Part shown: piece after piece, positions 52,127-64,000 of the stretch | How the letters are laid out: every line of letters begins with the position of its first letter | Position numbering within the stretch: the stretch's first letter is position 1 | Assembly (NCBI GenBank): GCA_029783825.1 | Contig: JAREIK010003007.1 | Coordinates: 699,669-763,668 of the forward strand | Origin: Sapria himalayana | Taxonomy: Eukaryota; Streptophyta; Magnoliopsida; Malpighiales; Rafflesiaceae | Reading direction: 5' to 3' | DNA length: 64,000 bases | Position numbers and translations under genes: made by a program | Notes under the pieces: model-generated | The model's database searches: none | Told to the model about the DNA's origin: nothing | Seen by the model: only the letters and a program-made list of their open reading frames with translations

Positions 52127-55100
52127 TAAATAAATATATAGATAGTTAGATAGATAGACAGTTAAATAGATAGACAGATAGATAGACAGATAGATAGACA
52201 GAAAGAAAGATAGACAAATAGAAAGATATATAAATATAATAAAAGATAATTAGATAGATATAGAAATAAATAGATAGATAGATAGATAGTAAAATAGATA
52301 GATAGATATATATAAAGATATATAGAAAATAGATATATAGATAGATATATATATATATATTCATAGATAGACAGAAAGATAAATAGGCAGATAGTTAGAT
52401 TGATAAACAATTAGATAAATAGAAATAGAGAGAGAAAAGACAGTGACTAACAGATAGATAGATATAATAATAGAAATACAAATATATAGATAGATATATA
52501 TAGAGACAGATAAATATATATATACAGATAGGTATATAGTGAGATATAAAGATATAGATAGATAGGTAGATAGATAGTGAGATGAAAGACAAACAGATAA
52601 AGTTATAGATAGACAAATATATAGACATATAGATAGACAAATAGATACAAAAATAGATAGACAGATAGATAGACATATAGATAGACAGATAAATAGACAA
52701 ATAGATAGATAGATTGACATAAAAATAAAAATATAGATAGATAGATAGACTGACAAATAAATAAGCATAAAGATATACACATAGATATAAAAATAGATAA
52801 GCAGAAAGATAGATAAATAGATAGATATATAGATAGATAGATAGATAGATAGATAAATACACACATTGATATATAGATAGATAGAAAGAAAGATATGTAG
52901 ATAGATAGAAAAATAGACAGACTGACAGATAAATATATAGATAGATAGATACATACATACATAAAGAGAAAGATATATAGATAGATAGATGAAGTAATTG
53001 ATAGCCAAATTGACAGATAGATGGTTAGAGCGATAGACTAATAGAAAACTAGAGAGAAAAAGATATATTGAATGATAGATAGATAGATAGATACAAAGAT
53101 AGGCAAATAAATAAATTGATAGATTGACAGATAGATAGATAGATATGCAGATATACAGATTGATAGATACACAGATAGCCAAATAGATAAATCTTAAAAT
53201 AGACAGATATAGAAATAGATAGATAAATAGACAAATCATTAGACATGTAGATATAGAGAGAGATTGACAAATATATAGACATATAAATTGATAGATAGAT
53301 AGATATATATATATATATATATACATACATATAGATTTATTGAAAGATATACAGATAGATAGATAACTTCATAGACACATAGAAAGATATATAGAATGAC
53401 ATATAAATAGATAGGCAATTAGGCTGATAGATAAATCAACAAATAGACAAATAGATAGAAATACAGATAGATTGATACATAGATAGACATATTGAAGGAT
53501 AGATAGATATATAGATATATAGATATATATATATATATATATATATATAATTCAAAGATATATAGATAGGTATATTGATAGATAGATAGATAAATATAAT
53601 GATCGATATATAGCTAGATAGATAGATAGACAACTAAGATTGATAGGTACAATAATAGATAAATAGATAGACAGATAGATATATAGATAGACGTATATAT
53701 AGATTGACTGATATATTAATTTAAATAAAGGAAATAAGCTAGTTAGATAGATAAATACCTTGATATATAGATAGAAAAATAGATACATAGAAAGATGTAC
53801 GGACAAACAGATAAATACATTGACATATAGACTGATAGACTAATTAATAGATAGATAGATAGATTAAATGATTGATTGATATCCTGATATAAAAAATGAC
53901 AGATAGATAGATAGATAGATAGATATATAAATAGAATGATAGATAGACACATATAGATAGATTGATAATCAATTAGAATGATAGCTAGATAGACTAATTT
54001 ATAGATAGATAGATAGATAGACATATAGACAAATAGACATAAAGATAAATAGAAAAATAGATACACATATAAAAAGACATATCAACATATTGATAGATAA
54101 ACATATTGATAGATAAATAGCTAGATATATAGATAGATACATAGACAAATTGACTGATTGACAGATATACATAAAGAAAAATAGATAGTTAGATAGATAT
54201 ATAGAATGATTGATAGATAGTTAGACAGTTACACATATAGATTGATCGATAGATAAACATATAATCAAATAGAAAGATAGAAAGATAGACAAATAGAAAT
54301 ATTGACCGATAGATAGATATATAGATATACGGATACATCGATAGATAGATAGATAGATATATATATAGATAGATAAATATATAGACTAATAGACAACTAG
54401 ACAAATATACAAATTCACATATAGACAGATAGACATATCGATACAATAACATATAGATACTTAGATAGTTAGATAGATATATTGATAGATAGATAAAAAA
54501 ACACCTAGTTTGATAAAATAATAGACAAATAGAAAGATAAATAGATAAATATATACATATTAAAATAGATTGATAGATAGAATGATAGATTGGCGAATAT
54601 ATAGATATGAATATAGACATATCGACAAATAGATAGGTAGATAGATAGCTAGATACATAGATAACTATTTAGATAGATAAATAAATAGATTAATAGATAA
54701 TCATATAGACACATAAATAGATATATAGATAGATAAAAAGATAAATAGACTGATAGACTAATAGATAGTCCGATAGATTTAGTGATAGATAGATATACAG
54801 ATAGATAGATTTATAGATTGATAGATAGATAGATAGTTAGAAAAATAGACAATTAGACAAATAGCTAAATAAATAGATAGATATATAGATATACAAATAG
54901 ATTGATAAATAGATAGATAGATATACAGATAGGTAAATAGAATGATATATAAATAGATAGATAGATAAATAGATAGATATATAGATAGATAGATATATAG
55001 ATAGACATTTAGATATATAAATAGATATATACATAGATAGATAAATAGATAGACAAATAAATTGATAGACAAATAGATAGATAGAAAGATAGAAATATAA

Positions 55101-55357
55101 AAATATATAAAGAAAAATAGAAAATAAATAGATAGATTTATTTATGGAGAGATAGATTGATAAACATATAAATATATTGATAGATAGATAAACATATATA
55201 AATATAGATAGATAAAGAGGTAGATAGATGTATAGATAGATAGACAAATAGATAGACAGATAGAAAGAAAGATAGGTAGATAAATAGATAAACATATACA
55301 CAAATAGACATATAGAAAGATCGATAAATAGATAGTTAGATAGATAGAAAAATAGAT

Positions 55358-55397
<40 letters not shown>

Positions 55398-57994
55398 AGG
55401 AAAATACACTATTTTACTTATATAAAGAAATATAGTTAGATTGTTATACACAAAAAAAGATTAATATATAGATAGTTATAAAGTTAGTTAATTAGACAAA
55501 TTGACATAAATAATAGAGTGATAGATTAATAGATAGATTAATAAATAGATTGATAGATTGATAGATATTCAGATAGTAAGATATAAATTTAGTTAGATAT
55601 ACATTTAGATGGGTAGCCACTTAGATTGATAAACAAATAGACAATTAGAAAAATAGACAAATAGATAGATAGACAAAGAGATAGATATACTTATAGACTT
55701 ATAGATTTATAGAAATATAGACAAATAGAGAGATAGATAGATAGATAGAAAAATAGTTAGATAGATAGTTAGAAAGTTTGAAAAAAAACATATAGATAGA
55801 TAAAATACAAAAAAATAAAAATTGTGACAAATAACCAAATTGAAAAATAGATAGATAGATAAATATCTTGATAGATAGATAGTTAGATAGACATATAGGA
55901 AAATAGAGATATCGACAAATTGACAGTTTGATAGCTTGAAAAATAGATAGATAGGCAAGAAGCTTGAAAGATAGATAGATAGACAAAAAGCATGATAGAT
56001 AGATAGTTATAGAAATTGATAAATAGATTGTTAGATATATATATATATAAATAAATAGATAGATAGATAGTTATATTGAAAAATATAGAGTTAGAAATAT
56101 AGAAATTTAGACAAATAGGCAGGTAGAATAGTAGATGAATAGATCAAAAGATAGATTGGTAAATAGATAAATAGATAGATATGTAAATAGATAGACATAA
56201 TAATAAATAGATAGATAGATATACATATATATAGATAGATAAATGGATAGATAGTGAGACATACAAATAGAGAGATATTCAAATATAGAGATATATTGAT
56301 ATATAGATATATAGATAGATAAATACAAATATAGAAAGATTGAAAGTTAAATAGACATTTAAATAGATAGATAGAAAGATAAATAGACAGACATTTAAAT
56401 AAATAGATAGATAAATAGATAGTCATAAAGATAGATAAATAGAGAGATAAATAGATAGATAGACAGATAGATTGATTGATTGATAGACTTATAAACACAT
56501 AGATAGATATACTAATAGATTGATACATAGATCGAAGATTGAAAGACTGATAAGTTAATTGATAGATTGACTAATAGATGGAAATATTATTGTATAGCTA
56601 TATAGATACAATGTTTGATAGATAGATAGTTAGAAAAATAATTAATTAGACAGATATACAGAAATATATATAGATAAAAGAATAGATTGATAAATTGAAA
56701 AATATATAAATAGTCACATTGACCATTTAGATAGATAAACATTTAGACATATAGATATTTAGATAGATATACATTTAGATAAATAGAAAAATAGATAATT
56801 AAACAATTAGACAAATAAATAGATAGACATTTAGACAAATAGACATATAAATAGATAGAGATTTAGAAAGAAAGAACGATAGATATATAGATAAATTGCG
56901 ATATAGACAAATAGACATATAGATTTTTAGATAGATAGATAGTTAGAAAGTTAAAGAAATAGACATATAGATAGATAAAAAAATAAAAATATAGTCATAT
57001 AGATAGATAAATAGATTGAAAAATAGATAGTTAGACAAATAGATAGAGAGAGACAAATAGATAGATTGACAGATTGAAAATAAAATGATAAACAAATAGA
57101 TAAATATATAGATAGATAGACAAATAGATAGATAGATAAACAAATAGATAGATATACAGATAGATATACAGATAAATATATAAATAGTTAGATATATAGA
57201 CATATAGATAGATAAATAGATAGAAAGATAGACATATAGATAGATAGATGGATAGATAGACCTATAGATAGATGGACAGATAAAGAAATAGACATATAGA
57301 TAGATAAACTACTAGACTTGTAGATAGATAGCTAAATATACACATAAACAGATAGATACACAAATAAATAGAATGATAGATACATAGATTTATAGATAGA
57401 TAGAATGATAAATAGATAGATAGATATACAAATAGATACATATAAAGATATACTTATAGATAGATACATGGATAGATAAATAATTGATAGATGGAGAGAA
57501 AGTTAATAAGATAAATAGATAGACTATAGATAGATTGACTGTTTAACAAATATACAGATAGATAGATAGATTGATTGATATACACTTAGAAAGATAAATA
57601 AATAGACATATATAGATATAAAAAGATATACTGATAGACAAATAGATAGAAAGACAAGTATTATAGATAAATAGATGTGTAGATAGATAAATTTACATAT
57701 AGATAGATAAATAGTTAGCTAGAAAGATATATTGATAGATAGATAGACATATTGATTGATAGACATATAGATAACCAAATAGATAGATAGATAGATAAAA
57801 AGATAGATAGATAGATATATAGATATATTAATAGATTGATAGACAGATAGACACATAGACAGATATATAGATAGATAAATAGAAAGATAGATAAAAAGAT
57901 AGACAGAAAGATAGACAGATTGATAGATAAAAAGATAGAAAAATTAATTTATTGATAGATATATAGATAGATAGACAGACAAGTAGATAGATAG

Positions 57995-58075
57995 ATAGAA
58001 TGATAGATAGATATACTGAATGATAGATAGATAGAATGATAGATAGATATACTGAATGATAGATAGATAAAATGA
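57995..58075 (-). repeat. 36-bp local duplication in the GATA array
   Basis: GAATGATAGATAGATATACT with following GAATGATAGATAGAT occurs twice at a 36-base offset (ACTGAATGA at 58015 and 58051). Confidence 0.85.
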
Positions 58076-58373
58076 TAGATATATAGACAAAAAGAGAGTT
58101 AGAAAGATAGATAGACACATTGACACATAGCTAGATAGACAAATATATCAATATACATATAGATAAATAGATAAACAAATAAATAGATAGATAAATAGAT
58201 ATGCAAAAAGATAGATAGATACATAGACAGATAGATATAATTATATTGGTATATTGGTAGATAGAAAGATAGATCGACAAATAGATAGATAGATATATAG
58301 TTTGGTAGATTGAAAGATAGGTAGACAAATAGGAAGATTCGTCTCAATGTTTATATGTATATAGGTTCCTCCC

Positions 58374-58382
58374 TTTTTTTTT
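58374..58382 (-). terminator. LINE 3' poly(A) tail
   Basis: Nine T on the + strand, 36 bases beyond the ORF2 stop in the sense of transcription. A GATA-free stretch of about 30 bases separates it from the array. Confidence 0.6.
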
Positions 58383-58417
58383 AATCTCTAGTTTCTTTTA
58401 TTCTGATATATGGAAAT

Positions 58418-61400
58418 TCAATTTTGTCCATTTAATTCTATCAAACATTTAAACCTATCGGGTACCCTATCCCCCTCAAATTATTGTGCTCCTTTTTTCA
58501 TTCATTCTACAGCTAATTTATCCGCCAGTGCGTTAGCTTCTCTATATATATGTTTTATTTGTCCTTTTATTTTTATTAAGGTCTTTCTATTGTTATCAAT
58601 CTTTTCTTCGAATAGTTATAAGTATGCCTTACTTTGTACTAGATGCACTAATATTTTCGAGTCCACTTGTGCTTGAATGTTTAGGTAGTTATTTTCTTTA
58701 CATATTTGCAAGCCCCTTTGCATGGCCTTAATCTCCGCGTGTACTGCAGAGAGGGTTGTGAATCTAAAAGTAAATGATTTCAATACTTTTCCCTCTTCAT
58801 TTCTTATAGATCCTCCTCCTCCTGCTTCTCCCATCTCTCTCTTAAAACTCCCATCCGTGTTTAGCACTAAGCCTCCCTACAATGGTTTGTTCCAGCTAAC
58901 TATATTAATAGCTAGTATCTTCTTTGTTATGATTGCTAGGCTCCATGCTTTTCTTCTTTATTCATCTGCTTCCATCGTTCTCACTTTTATTGGGCTGCAA
59001 GTAGTGATGAATGCACTTTCTTTTTTGATTTCTTTTAGTATGTCTTTAGCTTTCATTTCAACATTCTCAAACTGACTTTTGTTTCTCGCTTTCCATAAAC
59101 ACCAACCCACTATGTGAGGAATATAATTCCTTATCCATTTTAAAATTTTGTTTTTTGTTTGATTTTTTGACCAATTCTCTAATCTGTTTCTTAGAAGCAC
59201 TACACTCTTCTCTATTTATGCTTCAGCTTCCAATTTGTTCCATACTTTCAATGCAATCTTGCCCATTAAAAATAGGTGATTTGCGCTTTCAGTCTCTTGA
59301 TAACTACAATCACATCTGGATACTAGTTTTATGCCTTTTTTGAATGTTTTCATCTATAGGGATGATATTAGTAAATATTTTCCACATAAGCACATTTGTC
59401 TTTTGAGGCAAATCTTTATCCAGAGCTCTTTAAGTTGTGGAGGTCTTCTGCTATGAACCAGTCCTTTGGCGCTTTTTAATGTGAAGTTTCCCTATGGGTT
59501 TAAAATCCATTTTTTTCCATTTTTAGTCAATATAGAATGTTTTTCTACTAAGCTCTATTGTTTACACATCAATTTCCAACTTTTAGTCACTTTTTTGAGA
59601 TTTTTAAATGGCTTGTTTCCTAACCCATATTTTGCTTTTATGTAAGATGCCCATATGTTATCATTAGCTTTTAATCTCCAATAGTTTTTGCATGCCCAAG
59701 CTGTGACTATATCATTTAGACTAGTGAAGCCTAGTCCTGCCTCTTCTTTTGGAAAGCATAAATTCATCCATTTTTTCCAATGTAATTTATTTTTACCTTC
59801 TTTTTTTCCCCATAAAAAGTTAGTGATTTCTTTTTCTATTTATTTATAATACTTTTTGGTGGTTGTGTCGCCATGAGGATGTGAGTTAATGATCCGTGCA
59901 ATACATGAGTGATTAATGTTATTTTTCCTACCATATTCAGCAAGTTCTCTTTCCATCCGGCAATCTTTTGCCTTAACTTGTCCAGTATAAATGACAAGTA
60001 TTCCTCCTTCATTCTTCCTTCGTAGATTGGGCATCCCAGGTATATTATTTCTCCTTTACTTCGGACAAAACCAGTGACTGCTTTAATCCTTTGAGCTATG
60101 TCCTCTGCTATTTTAGTTGCTATCATGAAATGATATTTATTCTTATTTAGCATTTGTCCTGATTCCTCTTCTAGTGTTTGAAAAAGTTTCATCAGACTTT
60201 TCATGGATCTACTACTAGCATTTGTAAATATAATTAGATCGTCTGTGTATACCAAGCAGCATACTAATGGTGTATTTTTAGGCTGTTTATAGGCTAGTAT
60301 ATTGCCCTTCCTGACTTTCCCCTTCAAGTTTGTTATAAAGAGTTCTAAATATATGATTAATAAAGAGGGAGATAATGGGTCTCCTTGCCTAAGGCCTCTA
60401 GATGGTTTAAATTCTTCACCTATCTTTCCATTTATGAGAATTTTGAACCAGACACAAAATATGCATCTGGATATAATGTTTATCCAGAATTCAGAAAATC
60501 CCATTCTTCTCATTAGATAGCACAAAATGTCCCATTCAACCCTATCAAAAGCTTTTAATAAATCAAGCTTCATGATTACGTTATGACCTCTCACCTTCGA
60601 CCCTATATCCCTCATCATTTCTGATGCAAGGCTAATATTTTCTGAAAGAGACCAGGACCAACACTAAAATAAAAGCCACTCCAAGGCAAGGCATGCCTGT
60701 GATTCTTTCTTATCTTAGTTACAACTCTCTTCTTCTGTCTGATTCTGTTATCAACTTGTTTTTAATAAAACTTGATTGTTATGGTGGTATGATATTAGGA
60801 AGTAACCTACTCAGTATGTTCTGGAGGACTTTAGCTAGAATTTTTTTAATTGTGTTACATAGGCTAATTGGCTTATAGTCTTCTCCTTTCTTCGAGTTAT
60901 TCTTCTTGGGAATCAGAACTATGAGTGAGCTGGCCCATGATTTTGAGATTTCTGCGCCCATGAAAATCCAGATTAAAGCTACAATTATTTCCTTTTTGAT
61001 TATACTCCAGCATCTTTGAAAAAATCCATAATTCCATTCATCTGGGCCCGTAGAGCTTTCTTTATTAGCATTAAAAACTGTCTCTTTCAATTCTGCTTCC
61101 ATGAGAATTTCTGCTAGCATTTTATTATCTTCTTTTGAATCTCTTTTTTCAATTTTTTCCATTAATGTGCATTTCCTACCTACACTTGACCCACTTAGAT
61201 GAGCTTTGAAGAACTCTTCTAATTCTTTTTTAATATCCTCCTCTCTTTATAACCACTTTCTGTTGATTCCTTTGAGCCCTTTTATTCCTAATTTTTGATT
61301 TTTAATTTTTACCAATGTGTTGAAAATTTTTGTTTTTTTATCTCTGTCTTTTAGACATTTTTTAGCCCTTTGTTTCCAAAAGACTTCTTCCATATGCATT

Positions 61401-62383
61401 CTGAGTCTGAATTCGGCTTTTGCTTTGCTAATCTCCATTCTAGATGGGTCATCTTGTTTAACTTCATATTCTATCTCTAAAGCTGTTACTTTCTCTTCAG
61501 CTTCCTGGATTATTGAAACAATATTACCAAATACCTCCTTATTCCATTTATTGAGACCCTGGCGTAGTGAGCGCAGTTTTTGTCCCAATATCTACATGGG
61601 GTTACCCAAAGTTGGATTTTCCCATGAATCTCTCACTATGGCCTCGAAATCCTTGTGCATACCCCACATGTTTTGGAAAATAAATATTATCTGGTTTATT
61701 TTCTTTTTTTGCAGTGTAATCTATAGCAGGCTATGATCTGAGCAGGTTCTGCTTAAATGGTGGACCTTTATTTCGCCCATCTTATTTAGCCATTGAGTAT
61801 TAACTAGCACCTGATCAAGTCTCGACCAGATCACTCCTCTTTTCCTCCAATGATTACACCATGTGAAATTTGGTCCTAGATAATCTATCTCTATTAATTT
61901 TGCACCAGCAATAGCCTCATTAAATTGTGATATTGCTATCGGGTTGGGAGGCCTACCACCTTTTTTCTCGGTAATGTTTCTGATAACATTGAAATCTCCT
62001 CATATGATCCATGGGGGTTTTCTGGCTGCTAATGAATTCATCTCGTGCCAAAGCATTTTCCTAATCTCCCTCCCATTACTTGCATATACTACCGAATAAA
62101 TAGGTTCCGAGTGTTTTCCTATTTTAAATTTGATAATTTGATCATTTTCTAATATTATTTCTATATCCATAGAGTTGTTCCACATAACCCATATCTTACC
62201 ATTTTGATTTGAAAATGCCTAATGTAGAACTATCTTCATCTTATAATTCTCTATCTGATTTTTATCTACCATTGGTTATGCCAATGCAACTATTTTAATT
62301 TTATGGATTTTAATTAAATTCCTAATTCTATTTAATGTAGGAGTGTTCGCTACTACTCTTATATTCCAAAATTGACTATTCAT
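58418..62383 (-). pseudogene. LINE ORF2: endonuclease, reverse transcriptase and RNase H
   Basis: ORF2 would nick the target and copy the element RNA into DNA. ATG at 62383 opens MNSQFWNIRVV. The endonuclease has GDFNVI, FTWCNHW, RLDQVL and CSDHSLL (to about 61730). The reverse transcriptase has FFQRCWSIIKKE, LIPKKN, KPISLCN, KLDLLKAFDRVEW, GLRQGDPLSPS, YTDD (60249-60238, where YADD is usual) and YLGCPI. A zf-RVT-like segment follows (CDCSYQETESANHLF). RNase H has LNTDGSFKR, AGGGGSIRNE, HAEIKA, QVDSKILV and HIYREANALADKLAVE. The frame ends at TGA 58418. About 1,320 codons fit the family. I see at least eight in-frame stops (for example after IVLH, PPWII, SLL, NPM, KWL, IPP) and an apparent insertion of about 100 bases near 60630-60750 just before the SENISLASEMM motif. 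Confidence 0.93.
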
Positions 62384-62384
62384 T

Positions 62385-63808
62385 TTAAGTGTATTTCGTT
62401 TGGGCTCTTCTTATGCATTTTGATTCGCATTTCAGATTTATATGTTTTTTCTTATTTCTTAAATTCTTGCTTGAGCTCGGTGGGGCTTGTTCTATTCTCT
62501 TTGGAATATATTTCTCTAAACTTCTTTCAAGTTTCCTAATTTCTTCCAAGGCTTTTTATATGCCTTTTGGTGTATACCTAATTGAGTGGTTATTCAGCCC
62601 TATGTCGTCAAATGGAGCTTTATGTGCCAACATGGGATCTTCTTTGGTACTGTTGGACAATGGATGGCTTTTCGCCTCCACTTCTTTTTCCAATAGCAAA
62701 TCATCTTCTGCCCAGTTGAATTGTTCTATACTTTTGTGTGATAATTTTTCCTCTCTCCTCCCTCTAAGCTCAACCTTCCTCCCTCCTCTTTCTATCATTT
62801 CTAAATTTTTAGGAGTTTCCTCTAGCCATTTTATAATCTCGTCTCTCTTGTCATTGTTTAGGATTCCCTCCTCTATCCTCCCTCTTCTCCCTCTAGTTCC
62901 CCCCCCCCCCCCCTTCACAATTCTCCTCTTCCTTTTCTCTGGCTTCTACCTTTCCCATCTCTAATGTTTCTCTCTCCTGCCCCCCCTCTTTTCTTCTCTC
63001 TCCCCCCTATTTTCCTCTCCCTCCTTGTGCTCCTTTCTTACCCAAGCCATACCCTCTTTTTTCTTTCTATTGGGCACCATGCATTCCTCTTTTAGGTGCC
63101 CCATTTGAGACAGTTTAAGCAGTAAGAGGGGGAGGATTCTGGAGTTATTTTCTGCTAGAATCCATGGGTTAGGTCGCTTCCTACCCATATTTTACTCGGT
63201 AGAGGTACCTTGCAATTGATTTCAATGAGGATTTGGACCAAACTAGGTCTTGTCATGTAGGCGGTGGCTTCGTCAACTAGCCACGGCTTACCTAGACAGA
63301 GGGCTATGGAGTGCAAAAAATGTTTGCTAAAAAGATGAATGCGCAGTCGTGGGAGTGAGAACCATACCAGAGCTTGGGCAGGTTCTATAGCTGGAGAAAA
63401 ATCAGGCGACCACTTATGTATTCGCATGGGGTATCTAGCAACTGTCCACTGCCCTCGCATCCATAGCCTTAGGAAGTCATCTTCCTCCTTGAGTTGGAAG
63501 AGCACATGTCTCCCATCATATATAGCAATCTTCACAACTTGTTTTAGCTTTAATGCCATGATAAATGCATAAATTTCCTCGTAGCACGGCTTTCCATGGG
63601 AGAACTTCTTGATTAATGTAAGCTTGAATGGTTCGGCAAGCTTCAGAAACTCGTTTTCTGTAAGCAGCAATACAGAGGCTGAATCTTTAGCGACAAATGT
63701 CGGAAATAGGAGCGCGGTCTCCTTGTTAATGGAAATAAATGATTTTTTGTTGAATAATAAATTTGAATTTTTCCATTTTTTATTGAGATTGAGCTCAAAT
63801 CGCACCAC
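62385..63808 (-). pseudogene. LINE ORF1: DUF4283 nucleic-acid-binding protein with zinc knuckle
   Basis: This is the RNA-binding partner of ORF2. The DUF4283 domain spans 63808-63158: a short FPTFVAKDSAS segment, FKLTLIKKFSHGKP, VLFQLKEEDDFLRLWMRGQW, RIHKWSPDFSP, ALVWFSLPRLRIHLFS and LCLGKPWLVDEAT. A CCHC knuckle follows, split by a frameshift: YCLNCLK in one frame and MGHLKEEC in the next give C-x2-C-x4-H-x4-C (about 63125-63080). A charged Arg/Gly/Glu-rich linker includes a C15 run (+ strand), and the frame ending ...KYT-TAA at 62387-62385 forms the C-terminus. The first open codon is GTG at 63808, with a stop just upstream, so the true start is lost. TAA is separated from the ORF2 ATG by one base. 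Confidence 0.88.
62899..62913. repeat. C15 homopolymer inside LINE ORF1
   Basis: Fifteen C on the + strand, poly-Gly on the coding strand, within the low-complexity linker of ORF1. It is a likely slippage site that can shift the frame and a likely place for sequencing error. Confidence 0.85.
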
Positions 63809-63848
63809 AATGGCAGATTCTCAGGATAACCTTCCAATCGAGATTTAG

Positions 63849-64000
63849 ATATGTGTGTGAGTGTCTATCTATCTATATGTCTATTTGTATTTCGGTCTCT
63901 CTTTCTATATGTCTATCTATATATATGTCTATCTACCGATCTATTTATATATCTATCTATATAAATGAGTAGCTTTCTATCTTTATATCTATTTATATGT
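63849..64000 (+). repeat. TATC tetranucleotide satellite, right edge
   Basis: CTATCTATCTATATGTCTAT-type units run to the window edge in the orientation of the left block (1-14632), opposite to 45575-58340. Confidence 0.93.

Larger units (their letters stand above)
45575..58340 (-). repeat. GATA tetranucleotide satellite, right block
   Basis: About 12.8 kb of degenerate GATA/GACA/AATA units, same orientation as 22747-25709, so CACTA-2 sits inside what was one block. TA tracts lie at about 51161-51182, 51750-51783, 52083-52123, 53523-53548 and 55360-55393. Long minus-strand LSIY frames are compositional. No gene is seen. Confidence 0.95.
58374..63846 (-). mobile_element. L1-like LINE (plant non-LTR retrotransposon), inactive
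   Basis: The element runs on the minus strand. A 9-base A tail (T run at 58374-58382) marks the probable 3' end. ORF1 has a DUF4283 domain and a CCHC knuckle. ORF2 has an endonuclease, a reverse transcriptase, a zf-RVT segment and RNase H. At about 5.5 kb it is close to full length for the family, but ORF1 has no ATG in its frame at the upstream end, so a few codons and the 5' UTR are probably lost. I found no target duplication. The array reads GATA on the left and TATC on the right of the element, so its insertion was not a simple one or a later break used it. Confidence 0.93.

Noticed and set aside
45567..58347. Minus-strand LSIY reading frames of up to 321 codons
   Set aside because: Same compositional cause on the reverse strand of the GATA array. 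The open strand switches with array orientation, as expected for an artefact.

Overview
This window is repeat-dominated nuclear DNA from a plant, most likely a flowering plant with a large AT-rich genome. The evidence is two plant-type CACTA (En/Spm) DNA transposons with tnp2-type transposase domains, a plant L1-like LINE with a DUF4283 ORF1 and a C-terminal RNase H, relics of Ty3-gypsy and Ty1-copia integrases, and a retro-copy of a plant ADP-ribosylation-factor (ARF) gene. I see no intact host gene, rRNA, tRNA or CRISPR array.

Layout. (1) 1-14632: a degenerate tetranucleotide array, TATC/CTAT on the + strand, with a very recent 1.23-kb tandem duplication at about 8589-11060. (2) 14633-22366: CACTA-1. 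It has a clean CACTA terminus on the left, a long non-coding stretch holding gypsy and copia integrase relics (both on the minus strand), and a tnp2 pseudogene on the + strand cut off in mid-domain. (3) 22367-22746: a junction segment with a hairpin and a 92-bp palindrome, where the array changes strand. (4) 22747-25709: GATA array. (5) 25711-45574: CACTA-2, about 19.9 kb and minus-oriented. It has related subterminal repeats at both ends, a transposase gene (Transpos_assoc, tnp2, DUF4218 and DUF4216 regions in order), a Transposase_24-like second gene, a 2.2-kb internal tandem duplication carrying 23-bp palindrome arrays and unrecognised conserved short reading frames, a TATAGTTA minisatellite with a 530-590-bp higher-order period, and an inserted ARF pseudogene. 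(6) 45575-58340: GATA array with a three-copy higher-order repeat of about 1.16 kb. (7) 58374-63846: a LINE on the minus strand, with ORF1 and ORF2 separated by one base. (8) 63849-64000: the array again, back in TATC orientation.

How the parts relate. The tetranucleotide array is the substrate and the transposons sit in it. The array runs in one strand sense for kilobases and flips twice, at the broken end of CACTA-1 and across the LINE, so both flips coincide with non-satellite sequence. Tandem duplication at 1-2 kb scale has acted on the arrays and inside CACTA-2. All transposon genes carry in-frame stops or frameshifts as read here, so nothing looks capable of acting without help in trans. 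The most unusual features are the strand switches with their palindrome, the 23-bp palindrome arrays inside the duplicated CACTA-2 module, and the ARF insertion, which has a target duplication and a paralogous empty site in the same window. I did not recognise a wholly new gene system. The duplicated CACTA-2 module is the best candidate for something undescribed.
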